DNA from: Philopedon plagiatum
Taxonomy: Eukaryota > Arthropoda > Insecta > Coleoptera > Curculionidae
Direction: 5' to 3'
Assembly: GCA_963971165.1 (NCBI GenBank)
Contig: OZ020190.1
Coordinates: forward strand, 4,092,001 to 4,156,000
Length of the DNA: 64,000 bases
In this document: positions 10,301 to 22,431 of the stretch, piece by piece
Layout: the number at the start of each line of letters is the position of its first letter
Numbering within the stretch: the first letter of the stretch is position 1
Program-made: the position numbers and the translations under genes
The notes under the pieces: model-generated
What the model saw: the letters and a program-made list of their open reading frames with translations, nothing else
Told to the model about the DNA's origin: nothing
Database searches by the model: none

Positions 10301-12355
10301 CGTGGTTTTATATTTAATTTTCCACATAGTTCAGGCGTGTGCGTGCTCCATTTTATAATGCTATTGCTCTCTATTATAAAGCACCACCCAGTAATGTTAT
10401 AAGCTGCTATAACTCACAAGCTAAAATGGCTTAGTTTCGCCAGCTGATGTACGATCCATTCAAATGTCAGTTCAAGTGGTATTATTTATTGTTTGTGTTA
10501 ATGATATAGTCTTTTTATAAATAAAAGTATGTTAGTAATGTTTTGATTACCAGCCACTGAAAGGGAAAATTAATGAGTTCCAAAATCCCTGTTTTGATTT
10601 CTTTAACATTGTCGTTCCTCAGTTATTTTCTGTAAAAAAAAACGACTCTTCGTGTTGACACTTAAAAAATATACATTTTTAAATATAAATGATTAAATAA
10701 ATCAACTATTTTACTTTTTATTTTAATTTATTAAGGTTGAGTCCTTTTTATTATTTTCTGTTATTTTTGGGGCTCCGAGCACGCTCTGTAACATTTGGGT
10801 TGGCCTTTTTGGAGCTCTCCAAGCGTACTCGTATTACTCCGATTTCAAAAGAGGGTAGTTGGGGCCGGCATGCGCATTGTGCTCTTTCTGATTATTTATT
10901 AACCTAAAAAATTGTTTGTCGCAATTGTTATGGACATTTATTTATTTAAGTTACCCTACTACAAAATACTGTGCTACGTCTAATCTAAAAACCAGACAGT
11001 AAAAATGGCTGCTGACAATGGCAGATCAGCCAATTCAATTAGTTTGTTTAACAGGGACTGAAATGTATTAGGGCACATTCTAAAATTGATAAAAACTTGT
11101 CACTCTGTATAATTCAACCAACACCCTGAACTCGGCATAGTTTTTAACTCAAATGTTTTCTTCTTCCTCTTCCTCATCACTATCAGTAAATAAATTCTTT
11201 GCAGCAAAGTAGGCAATATTGTTAATAAAATTCATGTGGAATACATACAAAACTTGCATGAATATTAAAAACAGCCTCACTATAACGCATTTGCGTTTAT
11301 CGTTTGAATCCATTGAATATTGTTTCCTTTATTCAATGGATACGTGTTTTCTTTATGCAATGTTTGTATCCATATACGTATTACTACTATATTGTTAGCA
11401 TCCAATCTACCCGTTGTTAAAATTTGAAGCAAAGATAAAATATTCTTTTGTTTGGTGTTGTACCACGTGATGCACCGGAGCTTTTGACGGAACTGTCACT
11501 GTCAGTTCTGACAGCAGTTTAAAATGTGAGCTGTCGGTTTCCGCCTTTTAACCTTTCAAAAGTAAAGAAAAATGTGTTTTTATTTGTGAAAAGTGGATTA
11601 AAAGTGAATTATTATCCTATCTACGATAATGACATAGCTAATGTACCGATAATGCCAATTTTAAGCAACAAGAAGTGAAAAAATTACTTGTAGTTTCAGC
11701 TGCGGATAGTCTTCACAAGAATATAAACTGAAGAGTGAAGACATCGTTTTTAATAACAATTTGAGATTTTGGGGCAAAACGGGTAAGAACATTATGTAAG
11801 TCAAGCGAGGCATCGTTTGGAAATCTAAAAAAAAAACACATTATTTAAGCTCGAATTTAAACTCAAAATAGGTAAGTATAATTAATTGTAATTATTAATT
11901 TTTATATAATACATTATAATTAAAATCAAAATCTTAAATAAATTAATTACCTACCTATGCAAAATCACTTTGTAACATGCGAAACGAGATCTCATTTTCT
12001 ATCTAAAATATTATTAACTCTATTTCAATATTGCACTTTAAAGTATATAATAAGTTATAGGTACTTACTGGTTTTTCTGATATTTTATTATAAGTTAAAT
12101 TAAAGATTATTCACAAAATAACGCTACGACGAAATCGAAGGCTTGTCAGATTCAAATTTGAACTTTTGAATATGACAGTTGTTTGTCATATTTCGTGTTT
12201 TGATTAGCTAGGCGGTACGTAGTATTGAGTTCATTGGCTGGGCAAATCACGTTATTGTTTATGAGGGATGTTCAGTACGGCATGTGACTGGTTTAGCAAT
12301 TGTTTCCAAAGGCTACGTCTTTGCTTAATCATTTTTTCGTCGTTCGCTATATAGT
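10301..12355. other. No gene recognised
   Basis: Two kilobases of AT-rich DNA with no domain, RNA or repeat family I can name. 11480-11580 is slightly richer in GC and has CTGTCA/TGACAG inverted steps, but nothing specific can be claimed. Confidence 0.35.
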
Positions 12356-12549
<194 letters not shown>

Positions 12550-12730
12550 TGTTATATCCCTTGGGGTTTCACGCAGGTGCTATTGCAGCCTCCGTGGTGA
12601 TGTTGGGTGTTGCCCGGAAATCCCTGGGTCTCCTGACAAAAAACAACCGCAAATGTGCTAGCAGGTCCCTGGTCTGTGAACTCTTTGTGTTTTTTCAACT
12701 TCCAAGTTTCCCATCTAATAACTTGGTTAT

Positions 12731-12775
12731 GTGCGACTGATGAGTGCTAATAAGCACGAAACACGTGTCGAGCAC
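12731..12775 (+). ncRNA. Hammerhead ribozyme motif (PLE type)
   Basis: Conserved core in order: CTGATGA (12737-12743); helix II GTGC/GCAC closed by TAATAA (12744-12757); GAAA (12758-12761); helix III ACACGTGT (12761-12768), which is self-complementary; cleavage-site C at 12769. Helix I can form from GUGC/GCAC with two tandem G.A mismatches next to the core. A self-complementary helix III without a loop fits motifs known in Penelope-like elements, thought to work as dimers. It lies in a 270-bp insert between two (TA)n arrays, with no ORF attached. Activity is not shown. Confidence 0.75.
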
Positions 12776-12811
12776 TACCATACAGACAGTTTCCCCAATA
12801 TTTTCTTCACC

Positions 12812-13070
<259 letters not shown>

Positions 13071-13212
13071 GTTTGTATCGTAACCATAACCTCGAACTCC
13101 AAACTGACAGTGAAGCACTCGAATATGTTTGGTTTGACGCTGCTCGCTCTGTGTGACGTCATCACACTCCGTAGTCACTACGCTCGCTCTACGGAGAGTA
13201 AGTGCTGAATCG

Positions 13213-13420
13213 TGTCAGGCAAGAAAGGGCCATTTGGAGTACAGTACAGAAAAGAAGAGGGAAAATGATCGGAAATATTTTGAGACATGGCTGTCTGACA
13301 TGGTTGATTGTTAAGGGAATGCTAAGCCTAAGATATTTAGATCAAAAAGCCAAAGACATAGGTAAGGTTAGCTATGGAGGAACGAAGGATTACGCACAAA
13401 AGATGGAGAGTTGCGTTCAA
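13213..13420 (+). pseudogene. C-terminal tail of a LINE RT polyprotein
   Basis: The plus frame reads 'VQKRRGKMIGNILRHGCLTW' then LIVKGMLSLRYLDQKAKD, and in a neighbouring frame VRLAMEERRITHKRWRVAF. This follows the end of many arthropod LINE polyproteins (RRxKMIGHxLRHxxxxxxIIEGKIEGKRxxGRPRxxYLDQIK...LAQDRxxWR). Only the last ~65 residues remain and the frame shifts inside. RTE or Jockey-like; the clade is uncertain. Confidence 0.55.
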
Positions 13421-13920
13421 CCAACCTCAGGATGGAAGACAAGAAGAAAACTATCTTTTTGATGTGTTTACACAGAAAAGTCACCGGCCTCTTTATAACA
13501 AATACCTACGCAACAACAATAGAATAGTTTATGAGCGCTAATCGCTCCTCTTTAGTGCGCTAAAAGTGTTATAAAACGAGCTGGGATCATAATCATGTGA
13601 GTTACTATTCAGCTCAATTTGTATATTTTCCATCATTATTTTAAAAAACTCGTTTTTGTTGATTAAAGATATTACAATTTCAATTCTTTAAAATCTGTTT
13701 GAAAAATTTAATGACTCTGTTTTGTGTACCTATTGCCATTGCCACGTATGGATACTGTACCGTAATTAAAATGAACTGGATCAGGCGGGTCGATCTCGCT
13801 TTTTTATTTGCTTTTACCGTTGTTCAATCAGTGGATTGTCAATACAATTAAATACAGAGCATGCATGTAAATCAGTGTTGATTATCGAATGTAATACCAC
13901 AAGATGTTTCGGGATAACCG
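13421..13920. other. No gene seen
   Basis: AT-rich sequence with no recognised feature. Confidence 0.3.
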
Positions 13921-14027
13921 AATAATACTTTTACCTGACACGAAACGCGTTACCCGGTAACACTACGACTCCGAAGGAGGAGTAGTGTTGCCGGTATCGC
14001 GTCGTGTGTCAGGTAAAAGTATTAGGT
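13921..14027. repeat. Imperfect hairpin, ~50-bp arms
   Basis: AATACTTTTACCTGACAC at about 13923-13940 returns inverted at about 14003-14023, and CGCGTTACCCGGTAACACTAC pairs with GTAGTGTTGCCGGTATCGCG at about 85%. The loop is CTCCGAAGGAG-like. It could be a small MITE or a hairpin RNA; no further evidence. Confidence 0.7.
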
Positions 14028-14255
14028 AATCGCCAAAACATCGAGTTGTATTCAAAAGATTATACAACGAAATAAACCTTCGTATCTTAAACATTTTTAT
14101 GATAATAATTTGCCATTTTGTAATAAGAAATGATAGAAATGACTTCTGAAATAATTTGTCAAAAATGACAATTACAATGTGGCCACCAAGCGATAATCAC
14201 TTAAATGATTATCACTTACTAATCACATCCTTCTATAGGAAAAATTTACATGGAG

Positions 14256-14720
14256 TTGATTCTCACTTGCACTTCACTCAGCTCGGCGACGCGACGCGAC
14301 GCAGCGATGCAAAGTGTAGTAACGCTGGTCGGGTATTCTCATATATCCGACAACGAGCGACAGCGACTCGACACTACGCGCTGTATATTTCTTTTCTTTG
14401 CTGATTACTGTAGTTTTTGTTCTTAAGATCATAAAGTTCTACATATTCTGCCACAAGGATAATCAATTTCTCTGCCTTTTCATTGTCCATAGCAGACATT
14501 TTTAATAAAACATCATGTAATGTAAACTGTCAGAATCAGGAGAAACGTCACGGAACAATTCCACCGTTGCCGCGCGACGAAGCGACGCGTCGTAACTGTA
14601 GTGCAGCACAAGTGAGAACGTATTCATTTAAAACTATGAAATATTTATCTAGCGACAATTTGTAGCGTAGCGTCGCGTCGCGTCGCCGAGCTGAGTGAAG
14701 CGCAAGTGAGAATCGACCTT
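14256..14720. mobile_element. MITE-like element with ~45-bp GC-rich TIRs
   Basis: The left end GATTCTCACTTGCACTTCAC is followed by TCAGCTCGGCGACGCGACG and the right end is its inverse with one to two differences. GCGACGCGAC motifs recur inside (14300, 14580, 14670). No transposase and no convincing TSD. The CpG-rich ends stand out against the AT-rich background. Confidence 0.65.
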
Positions 14721-15169
14721 TAAACAAAAAAACGTATTACCAGATTTTTTTTCACAATCATGTTTTTGTCAGTTACTGTCATTATTGACAGAAATAGCAG
14801 TAGTCGTTATAGTTTTGTAAAAGTCTGGGAACTATACACCGTGAACCATAGTCTGTTTTATGCAGTGCTTCCAAAAACAATCGCCTCTGGCAGGTAGATT
14901 GCTGTGGTTCCTTAAGATTCTTTCCGTTAACGGACTGGACTCAATCATTCCATTTAAAAGTTCGTACATGAAGAATACCATTGACCCGCGTCGCCTAGTT
15001 TCTAGATCAGGTAGACCTACTAGCTGATTTCTTATATTATAATTAATAATAATAATATATTACATCAAAAAGGCCAAAATCCATAAAGAATGTAAAGTAT
15101 AGATGACGTCAGACAAGTCCAAGAGTTCCTATTTTTTAGCACTAAGGCAATCCATATTGTAAGTATTCC
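14721..15169. other. No gene seen; 3' flank of the minus-strand LINE
   Basis: AT-rich. It may include the 3' untranslated part of the LINE that ends at 15170, but no poly(A)-type end could be fixed. Confidence 0.3.
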
Positions 15170-16135
15170 TCAACGGAGTAAAAACATTTTATTTTTAAAA
15201 AAGTTGTGTACTTCTTTTTTAAAAAATCTAATATTATTTATGTCTTTCAAATATCTCGGCAACTTATTATAAAATGTAATACCCTTATAACTTGAACTGT
15301 TTTCAAAAATTGACAGTTTCTGAGCGGGAACACAAAGATCATTTTGGCCCCTGGTGTTGTACGAATGAAAATGACAGTTTTTCATGAATTTTTCAAAATC
15401 TTTCTTAACAAATAACAATATCTCCAAAATATGAATAGATGGAACGGTTAACAGTCCAAGTATTTTAAATCAGGGTTTACATGATGTAAGCCTATTGGCA
15501 CCCTCTATGGATCTTACAGTTCTTTTCTGCAAACGTAACACTCTAATAATCTGACTGGAGTACACCCAAAATACAATTCCATACCTAACACGTCTATAAA
15601 ACTACAAAACCAAGCTACAAATATTTCTTAATCTGTATATGGGATATGCAGAGGGTGCCAGTTTGGTGCACACCTCCTTTATGTGAGTTTCCCACCCTAA
15701 ACTATTTTCTACATGTATACCCAAAAATTTTGTTTCTGTCACCTGTTGTACCGAAGAGCCATTTATTCTTATTAGAAGCGATCTGTAAAAAAAATGGCTG
15801 TGAGGAAAACGGTTTTCTGTGTATTCAAAAAAAGTTTATTTGAATTAAACCATTTTGCAAATTTCCTTAGGTTTGCTTGGGTTTTAATATGAAGTACTGA
15901 AAAGTCATTGTCCACATAAAGGTAACTATTATCATAAACAAACATTATTAAATTATTTTCTTCATCAATATCGGTCAATCATTCACAAAATGTAGGAAGA
16001 GCAGAGGACCCAAAACCGATCCCTGCGGTACACTACACTTTATTTCAACATCATTAGATTGTGTCATTTATACCCATTAACTGAAACCTGTTTTTTAAAT
16101 ATGATGTGAACCACCTTCCAACCACACCCCTCACA
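15170..16135 (-). pseudogene. LINE reverse transcriptase, palm to C-terminus, broken
   Basis: Reading down the minus strand: GRWFTSYLKNRF; VPQGSVLGPLLFLHFVND (palm); LIMFVYDNSYLYVDND where the catalytic YADD should be; KTQANLRKFAKWFNSNKL; TKFLGIHVENSLGWETHI; RRVRYGIVFW and RLQKRTVRSIEG; then 'FHSYNTRGQND' and 'SSSYKGITFYNKLPRYLKD' to the stop near 15170. This is the usual order of Jockey/BS-like non-LTR RTs. Frameshifts and stops occur (for example after FVND), and the catalytic box reads VYDN, so it is dead. The endonuclease and RT N-terminal half are missing (5' truncation). Confidence 0.8.
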
Positions 16136-16189
16136 CCTTAATCTTCAACAGAAGTAGCTGGTGCTCCATCAAATCGAAAGCTCAAGGAT

Positions 16190-16316
16190 GTTGAAAAAGT
16201 TAAATCATATAAAAAGTAGATTTATTAACCAATAAGATACCTAAAATTTGGTGTCGCTATTTTTAGTAATAGAAAAGATATTTGCTCATATTAAGACTTT
16301 TCGGACACCCTATATA
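16190..16316 (+). repeat. Repeat family D, 3' part
   Basis: Matches the right half of the element at 33743-34012: TTATTAACCA(A/G)TAA, ACCTAAAAT(T/C)TGGT, TTTGCTCAT(A/G), CTTNTCGGACACCCTATATA. The end CGGACACCCTATA is an inverted TA-TAGGGTGTCC terminus. Confidence 0.6.
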
Positions 16317-17416
16317 AGTACAGTAAAAATTTATACTAATGCCTCTGTAAATTTTTTTTCCATCGTGAGAAAAACGTTCTTTTTCCTTGTAATTTAACCA
16401 ATAACTTCCGCTTTGAAAACTTGTTTTTCTTCCTTTATTTTCCCAATCGCGCTCCTATATCACAATTTACAATAAAACCGTTTTACTTGGAGTGCCGCAC
16501 GAAATCTTGGACATTTGTGGAAGAGCATTATCCCTGATCCCAGGGGAGTATGAGGGGACTTTTTCTGGAGATTAGTGGGACAATACACGTCAAGTGGTCC
16601 ACATTTGAGGTTGGTTTAGAGCCAAATTGTAAATTATTATTTTTAAAAGATTGGATGAAGTTAAAAGAAGTGGAGGCTTTGCTAGTTTTGCCCCTAACTC
16701 TTAGAAAACTTCTAAAAATCTTTAATAAATAGCTTAGGTTTGTTTCCCTATAAGTTGGACACAAATAAATAAATTATGTAGTAACATAAAATTCTTATTC
16801 TTCTACCTTTTTAACTTAAAACTTTATTAATGTCGCTGGAAAGTGCTTTTGGGAAGAATGCAACAGAATTCGGTGTAGCAAGGAATAAATAAGAAATAAA
16901 ACAATAGATACTGATAAATAATAATAAACTTTGCATAATGCCACATCACAATGCCGTGACTTTTAGCAGTTTATTTTTGTCATTGTTTATTCGTGTTTTG
17001 TTTGGTTTTTATTATTTCCACTTGATGTTTGCATTTCCTTAATAAAATAGCACATTATATATGAAGGGAGAGAAATGATTGATTTTTCCTGAGGTGCAGT
17101 TTGTAGACAGAGGGCGAAGCCCGAGGGCCACAAAGCATTGAAGAGAAATTCTCTCTCGATGTGTAGGTACTTATACAGTACGCGTCTAAAGTCCCCACCC
17201 CTCCTGTTAACTTTTGATTAACAAATGTTAGAAAAGTAAAATTTTGGTAGCTTTTTAGCTACTTTTTAGGTGTAAATTGATAAGTCAGTTCTGAAAGATG
17301 GCGGCGGCGCGCCATTTTGATTACAATTTTTAAATGCCAGGTGAAATCTGCAAATGATCCCCAAGTTGTAGTAGAACATTTTATTCAGTAAGTTTAAAAT
17401 GCCGGCCACTTTTGTA
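16317..17416. other. No gene recognised
   Basis: Overlapping open frames on both strands at 16528-16764 cover the same DNA and resemble no family I know. The rest is AT-rich. Confidence 0.3.
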
Positions 17417-18039
17417 CGGGGTGTCCCATTTTCGACACTTTTTACGGATCGGATATTTTTAAACATAGAGAGCGGCTGATTCCGCACTACTATGCTACTG
17501 TTTTGTGAAACGTATGATGCTACAAACAAAATTTTCATAGCCCCCTTCGTTTCGGAGATACAAGGCGATTTTGAAATCGTGTCAGTTTCAAGCACCCCTC
17601 GTATCTCAGTTGCCTTTTAACTTATCGGTGAGATGAAAACTGATTATTATATAGTTTTTTTGCGTAGAATCCAGTAGCATAGTCAATTTTTCCCAGAAGG
17701 AACGAATTTGAAGATAAAAGCCAAAGTAGTATTTTAATTTTATTGTATACTACAAAGCCGGAAGATGTAGCGTTCAGCAGTATGTAAAAATACGATGGGA
17801 AAGATACCAAATGCAATTGCAAACTATTTAAAATTACCGAACCCCGAATGATGCACTGGACACTGCATGCGAAGGTCTTCGGCAAGTATCTTGGCAGACG
17901 ACGCATCCATCATTAAGCGACATGAGGGATGGAAATTTACAGCTGTCCCTGAGAGTTATGTTGAAATTTTAGTGGAGAATAAGAAAGCCATTTCTAATAA
18001 ATAATATACCTGCTTCGACCTAAATTACTAAACACCCTG
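17417..18039. mobile_element. TA-flanked DNA element with CRGGGTGT ends
   Basis: The left end is TA-CGGGGTGTCCCATTTTCGAC and the right end, inverted, TA-CAGGGTGTTTAG. TA flanks both. TIR identity covers only about eight bases, so the pairing of these ends is tentative. No transposase domain was recognised inside. Confidence 0.4.
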
Positions 18040-18639
18040 TATATAAATAAAAAGTTCGATAGTTGTTTTAACAGAAAACCACGATCTCTGAAAAATACCC
18101 ATTTCGAGTGTTTAAATGTTACGCCACTGTATTCAGAAGACTTAGTTCTCTTCCTAGGGGGTAAAACCGAAAAGCCCTATCCAATTACGTTTTTATAATA
18201 TCTAATTACTTTAGCAAGCAGAGAGAAAATGTGTGTGCCTACATATATGTGTTTTAAGAGACAACATTTCTCCCTCTATTGAAGAAGACCGAGTGTGTAG
18301 TGTTTGGAAAATATATGGGGTACGCACTACGCACTATGAAACTTGTTTTACATAAACCGACAAGTGGGTTAAGTGAATAAACGCTTATTTAGTTGAAAGT
18401 GAGTGTAGGCGTAATTTTAATCTGTCATCTTAGAGCACCTTCTCATTAAGCGCAAAAATTGAAGTTTGTGTTTCCTTTTTGAATTTTTCTTTCTTTTTCT
18501 TTTGCCAATGAAGTTTTGTACTGGTAATGTGGTAAAAATGCACTGCTGTAGGTTGATGATTTAGTATTGGTTTAAATTAAAATCTTCTAGTTGATCAGTT
18601 AGGTTTGCTTGGGTTTGTTCTACAATACATCCAAATATA
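18040..18639. other. No gene; piece of repeat family A at 18552-18610
   Basis: 18552-18610 carries TTAAATTAAAATCTTCTAGT and GATCAGTTAGG of family A, fused to a family F-like GTTTGCTTGGGTTTG. The rest is unassigned. Confidence 0.4.
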
Positions 18640-19204
18640 CGGCTATGCGAAATTGGATTTCCATGCGCTCGCAATTTTCCAGTCGCTCCATGATCAGCAC
18701 GTAGTGGATGAATAAGACTTCTCGATAATGATTCAATAAGAATTAATTTTTAATGTTTTTTGTATTTTCGTTGAATTTTTTTGAAGATTTATTTATAGTC
18801 TTCTTGATTTCGAGTGTTAATGTATTCGATAATAAAAATATAGCTGTGTCAATTATGGATGATCTCTAGATTTTGTTTTGTTTAAGCAAACAATAATAGC
18901 GATCAGTCTCAGGCTAGGATATTTGTGCGACCTCGCTCAAGGGCATTTTTTGCGGCAGGCTTGTCTGGCTTGAAATACCTTTAGCGTATAGGCCCAGGTT
19001 TATAAATTTTGATATTAAAATTAATTAATCCGAGTTTGCTCGGGTTTGTTAATTAATTGCTCGGGATGTTTACTTTTTGCTATGACAAAGGTATGTATTA
19101 AAAGTAATAAACCCGGGCCCACGTTTATGGTATTTCAAGCCAGACAAGCCAGAAGCAACAACCCTAGCCTTAGTGCACACTTACTGTATACTTAAACAAA
19201 ACAA

Positions 19205-19504
19205 CACATGGGTCTCCGGTGGCCGAGTTGGTACGGCGCCAGCTTTGCAACAGAGAGGCGCGGGTTCGAATCCCACTTCGACCATGGATATTTTGTGATT
19301 GTTAACTGTCGGAAGGTGGTAGGGGAATTCTTCCTAGACCGAGGTAGTACCACCCCACACATCCTCTTAAAAAGGGCTGGTGAAATCCCAGCTGATGTTT
19401 CCAGCTCTGGTGAGTCGAGTCGGGTGTGAGTCGATTCCTCAGTACACCCACGGTACATAGTACTTAGACTTCGGTCTTCGTGGGCTGTCAGAAGATAAAA
19501 AAAA
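19205..19504 (+). mobile_element. tRNA-derived SINE, copy with intact 5' head
   Basis: A 74-bp tRNA-like head with Pol III boxes A and B is followed by a ~220-bp body (GGAAGGTGGTAG, GTACCACCCCACACATC, GGGCTGGTGAAATCCC, TTTCCAGCTCTGG), a 3' tail CCCACGGTACATAGTACTTA with hairpin AGAC-TTCG-GTCT, and an A-rich end GATAAAAAAA. Two further copies (24912-25095 and 54811-55028) lack the head, as expected for 5'-truncated retrocopies. The 3' tail matches the ends of the local LINE family. Confidence 0.9.
19211..19284 (+). promoter_or_regulatory. Internal Pol III promoter (tRNA-like A and B boxes)
   Basis: Box A TGGCCGAGTTGG at 19220-19231 and box B GGTTCGAATCC at 19263-19273 fit the consensus. Ends GGTC...GACC can pair as an acceptor stem and TGGC/GCCA as a D stem. 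The anticodon arm is poor, so this is a promoter-bearing SINE head and not a working tRNA gene. Confidence 0.8.
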
Positions 19505-19740
19505 TCTAGCGATCATCCATAATTACTGACACAGCTATGTTTGTATTATCGAATCCATTAACACTCTAAATTAAGAATATAAATCTTTAAGAAAAGTATA
19601 AGGAAAATACAAAAAACATTTAAAATTAGTCGTTATTGAATCATTATCGAGAACTAAAGTCTTATTCATCCACTGCTTGCTGACCACGGAGCGACCGGAC
19701 AAACGCGAGCGCCAAGGAAATCCAAATTCCCACGGCCACG

Positions 19741-21095
19741 CGAATTTCAGATTAGTGCTGCCGATATTTCCACGGTCTTTGACCAAGTATGACATGCCGC
19801 ACTCCTCAACAAACTACCTTCTTACGGTCTTCCTACCAAACTATGTTCCTGGATCATGGGCACCCGCAGGGGGGTGCCAGGGGGGGGGGGCGTAGCCCCC
19901 CCCCCCCTGAGATTGCGAAATTGTCATACTTTTTAATTATTAGTAGTAAAATCTTTAAAAATATATTACTTTTTTTCATTTTACCCCCCTGAGAAAAACG
20001 TCTGCGGGGGCTCATGACCTGGATCAGTAGCTTCCTCTCTAATCGGCGAATATCTGTTGTAGTCGACGGTCACTCATCTAACTTCCATCCTATCAATGCT
20101 GGCGTCCCCCAAGGTTCAGTCCTGGCACCAATCCTATTTCTTCTTCACATTAATGACCTGCTGTCTCCAACTACCAATCCCATCCACAGTTATGCTGGCG
20201 ATAGTACTCTTCACTCCAGTATTCATTTTTCCCGACAAGTTTTGAATCAAGAATTGGACAATAGACGCAGATCTATGTGCCTATCCCTTTCCCAAGATCT
20301 CCAATTAATCTTAGACTGGGGTGCCAAGAACCTTGTTCAGTTCAAAGCCTCCAAAACCCAGTCTTGCTCCTTGTCGCGCAGAAAATCTGGCAACGCTTAC
20401 CCCATCCACGCATGAATGGCCAGGCCCTACAAAACAATTAATCAGTCGATCTTGTTGGCGTCGCTTTCGAACATGATCTCAGCTGGCACAGACACATTAC
20501 TTCAGTAGCCACATCGGCAGCTAAAAAGCTAGGTTTTTCTCTAGTTCGAGCCAGAAAATACTCCCGTTCCAACTTATACACTCTCTATGTTTCCGAAATA
20601 AGACCTAGCCTAGAGTACTGCTCCCACATCTGGGGAGCGGCATCATCTTCGACACTTAACATCCTTGATTCTATCCAAAAAAGTGTCATTCGACTTATCA
20701 ATAACGCAGCCCTCACGAGAAAACTCCCTTCTCTCGCTCATCGCCGCGCTGTGGGGATTTATCCCTTTTCTACCGCTACTTCCACGGATCTTGCTCTGGA
20801 GAACTAGCCGGTATTATTCCCCCCTTGACTGTTCCTAACAGAACAACAAGAGGCGCGTTACGTATGCATTCCTTTACTGTCAAGCTACAAAAGCCTAGAA
20901 CAGACCACTTCTCTCGCTCATTCATACCTAGGGTCTCCAGATTATGGAACAAATTGCCTGCAGATGTTTTCCCTTTCCGTCCCAACCCCCAATCCTTCAA
21001 ATCCCGTGTCAATATACTACATTTCCCTTCTCTTAAGACGCCCACGGTACGTTAGTACTTAGGCTTGAAAAAGCCGTATCTTTGGATGTATTATA
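19741..21095 (+). pseudogene. CR1/Jockey-like LINE ORF2 (RT to C-terminus), broken
   Basis: The RT reads on both sides of a 161-bp insertion: a degraded DISKAFDQVW block (~19760), SWISSFLSNRRISVVVDGHSS, 'INAGVPQGSVLAPILFLLHI', then IHSYAGDSTLHSS where the catalytic box YADD is YAGD. Past a stop near 20415: LEYCSHIWGAA, STLNILDSIQKSVIRLI, 'LTRKLPSLAHRRAVGIYPF', and the C-terminal PRVSRLWNKLPADVFPF. The 3' end carries GCCCACGGTACGTTAGTACT and a GGCTT-GAAA-AAGCC hairpin. 5' truncated, multiply stopped. Other copies of the family: 39700-39925, 42225-42422, 42773-44250, 47242-47585, 47948-48035, 48590-48675, 61672-62300. Confidence 0.85.
19857..20017. mobile_element. 161-bp MITE inside the LINE, 9-bp TSD
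   Basis: CCTGGATCA at 19848-19856 is repeated at 20018-20026; removing the insert and one copy restores the RT reading ...CSWISSFLS. Ends are TGGGCACCCGCAG and, inverted, TCATGAGCCCCCGCAG. The left end is followed by long G and C runs (GGGGGGGGGG-CGTAG-CCCCCCCCCCC) that can form a hairpin. The superfamily is not certain; an 8-9-bp TSD would suit hAT or Merlin-like elements. Confidence 0.85.
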
Positions 21096-22431
21096 GCTAG
21101 GTACCTAATTTTTTTTTCAATTTAGACGATACTGAAGAAGCTTCATGAGAATTATGGATGTGGTCACATAAAAAATATAATAGACAAATATATACTTCTA
21201 ATTCTGACTATGCATGGGTATTTTCACTTGTCTTTTAATTGTTCTAGGACACTATAGATTGCGATAGTTTGTATCTAGAAGTATTCGGTACTCGTTTCAC
21301 AGGGAATTGGATAAGTTTAAGATAAGTCGGTTTGTTATGCCCTACCATATTGCACATCTGAAATCCATCGACTAAACCAACGACGTTAATGACGTAATAA
21401 GAATAAATTAATTGATGCTTTCCATTAATATAATTTAAAAAAATTGCTCTTTATATCATATATCAATGATCTTTGCAAGGCGAACAAAACTTGTGCAAGT
21501 GCCATAAATTAACTATGTTTATAGCTAAAATTTGCTTATAATGAATGCAGCTAACTAATGGTATATTTTCTTGAGATTCAGGTGGTTCTTAACCCTCCAG
21601 GCATGTGAAAATAGGCCAATGCATATATCATAAAACCACTAAACATGGCGGGAGTGTATACTGTATATGAATACATATATGGCTAAGTGGTGTCATAACT
21701 AGAGATTTATCGCAACCGAAAATCTAGTAGTGGTATTCACGCTATCGGTATATAAGCCTGTAGTGCTTTAGTAATTAATAAATATAAACCTGAAATATTA
21801 ACAGTTTGTGTTTTTATATTCTTGTTTTATACAGTGCGGCCCAAAAAGTGACCCGCCCCCTTCTACTGTAGTTTCCAACATGTATTAATACAAGTCTCCT
21901 TTAAAATTTTTATGTAAAAAAGGGGCCCGAAAATATGGTCCCCAATATTCCAGACCACACATTTATCCTTTATGGATATTGTATATGTGAGTTCTCAAGT
22001 AGGGTGTTTTATTGTTTGGAAGTAAACACCTTTTGCAGTAAAAAGGTAAATTTGTTGTTTTTGGTACGTAAAAAAAAACATTTGTTCCGGTAGGGTTTGC
22101 AGTGATATTTTTACATATTGGCATATTGGGGTGGTTTGTTTAAAGATATGTTTTTGTTTAATAAAAAGCACACAAATTACACCATAATTATAAAACGAAT
22201 TATACCCAAACAACAAATACTTTGTATTTACATCACAGATGAACGATTCCGGTAAGGTCTGGTGAGTATAGTCAACTAAATATACACTTGACGCCGATCT
22301 TCTTATTTTTTGAAAGGCACGTAACTGACTCATTGTCCTAAACAATACGATTGATCACGTTACCGAGCGGATATTGTGCTTAAGACAATATCTGACGTCA
22401 TTTGTCATTTCTCACATGAATGCTTTTTATA
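21096..22431. other. No gene; short shared repeat at 22340-22410
   Basis: 22340-22410 matches 42444-42580 in reverse orientation (GACAAATGACGTCAGATATT, GTGATCAATCG) and contains the inverted pair GATATTGT/ACAATATC. A TACAGTGCGGCCCAAAAAGT motif at 21831 looks like a mariner-type terminus with no partner found. Confidence 0.4.

Larger units (their letters stand above)
18640..19740. repeat. Foldback element with ~400-bp arms, interrupted by a SINE
   Basis: Left-arm blocks (GGATTTCC...GCGCTCGC, GTGGATGAATAAGACTT, TCGATAATGATTCAATAA, GCTGTGTCA...ATTATGGATGAT, CTTGTCTGGCTTGAAATACC) recur inverted in the right arm. The centre lies near 19040 within TTAATTAATCC...GTTAATTAATT. The SINE at 19205-19504 interrupts the right arm. 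The right end abuts the LINE at 19741. Arms are roughly 80% identical, so it is older than the palindrome at 297-1216. Confidence 0.7.

Noticed and set aside
19211..19284. Functional tRNA gene
   Set aside because: A and B boxes are good, but the anticodon arm pairs poorly and the segment is joined to a SINE body found in other copies.
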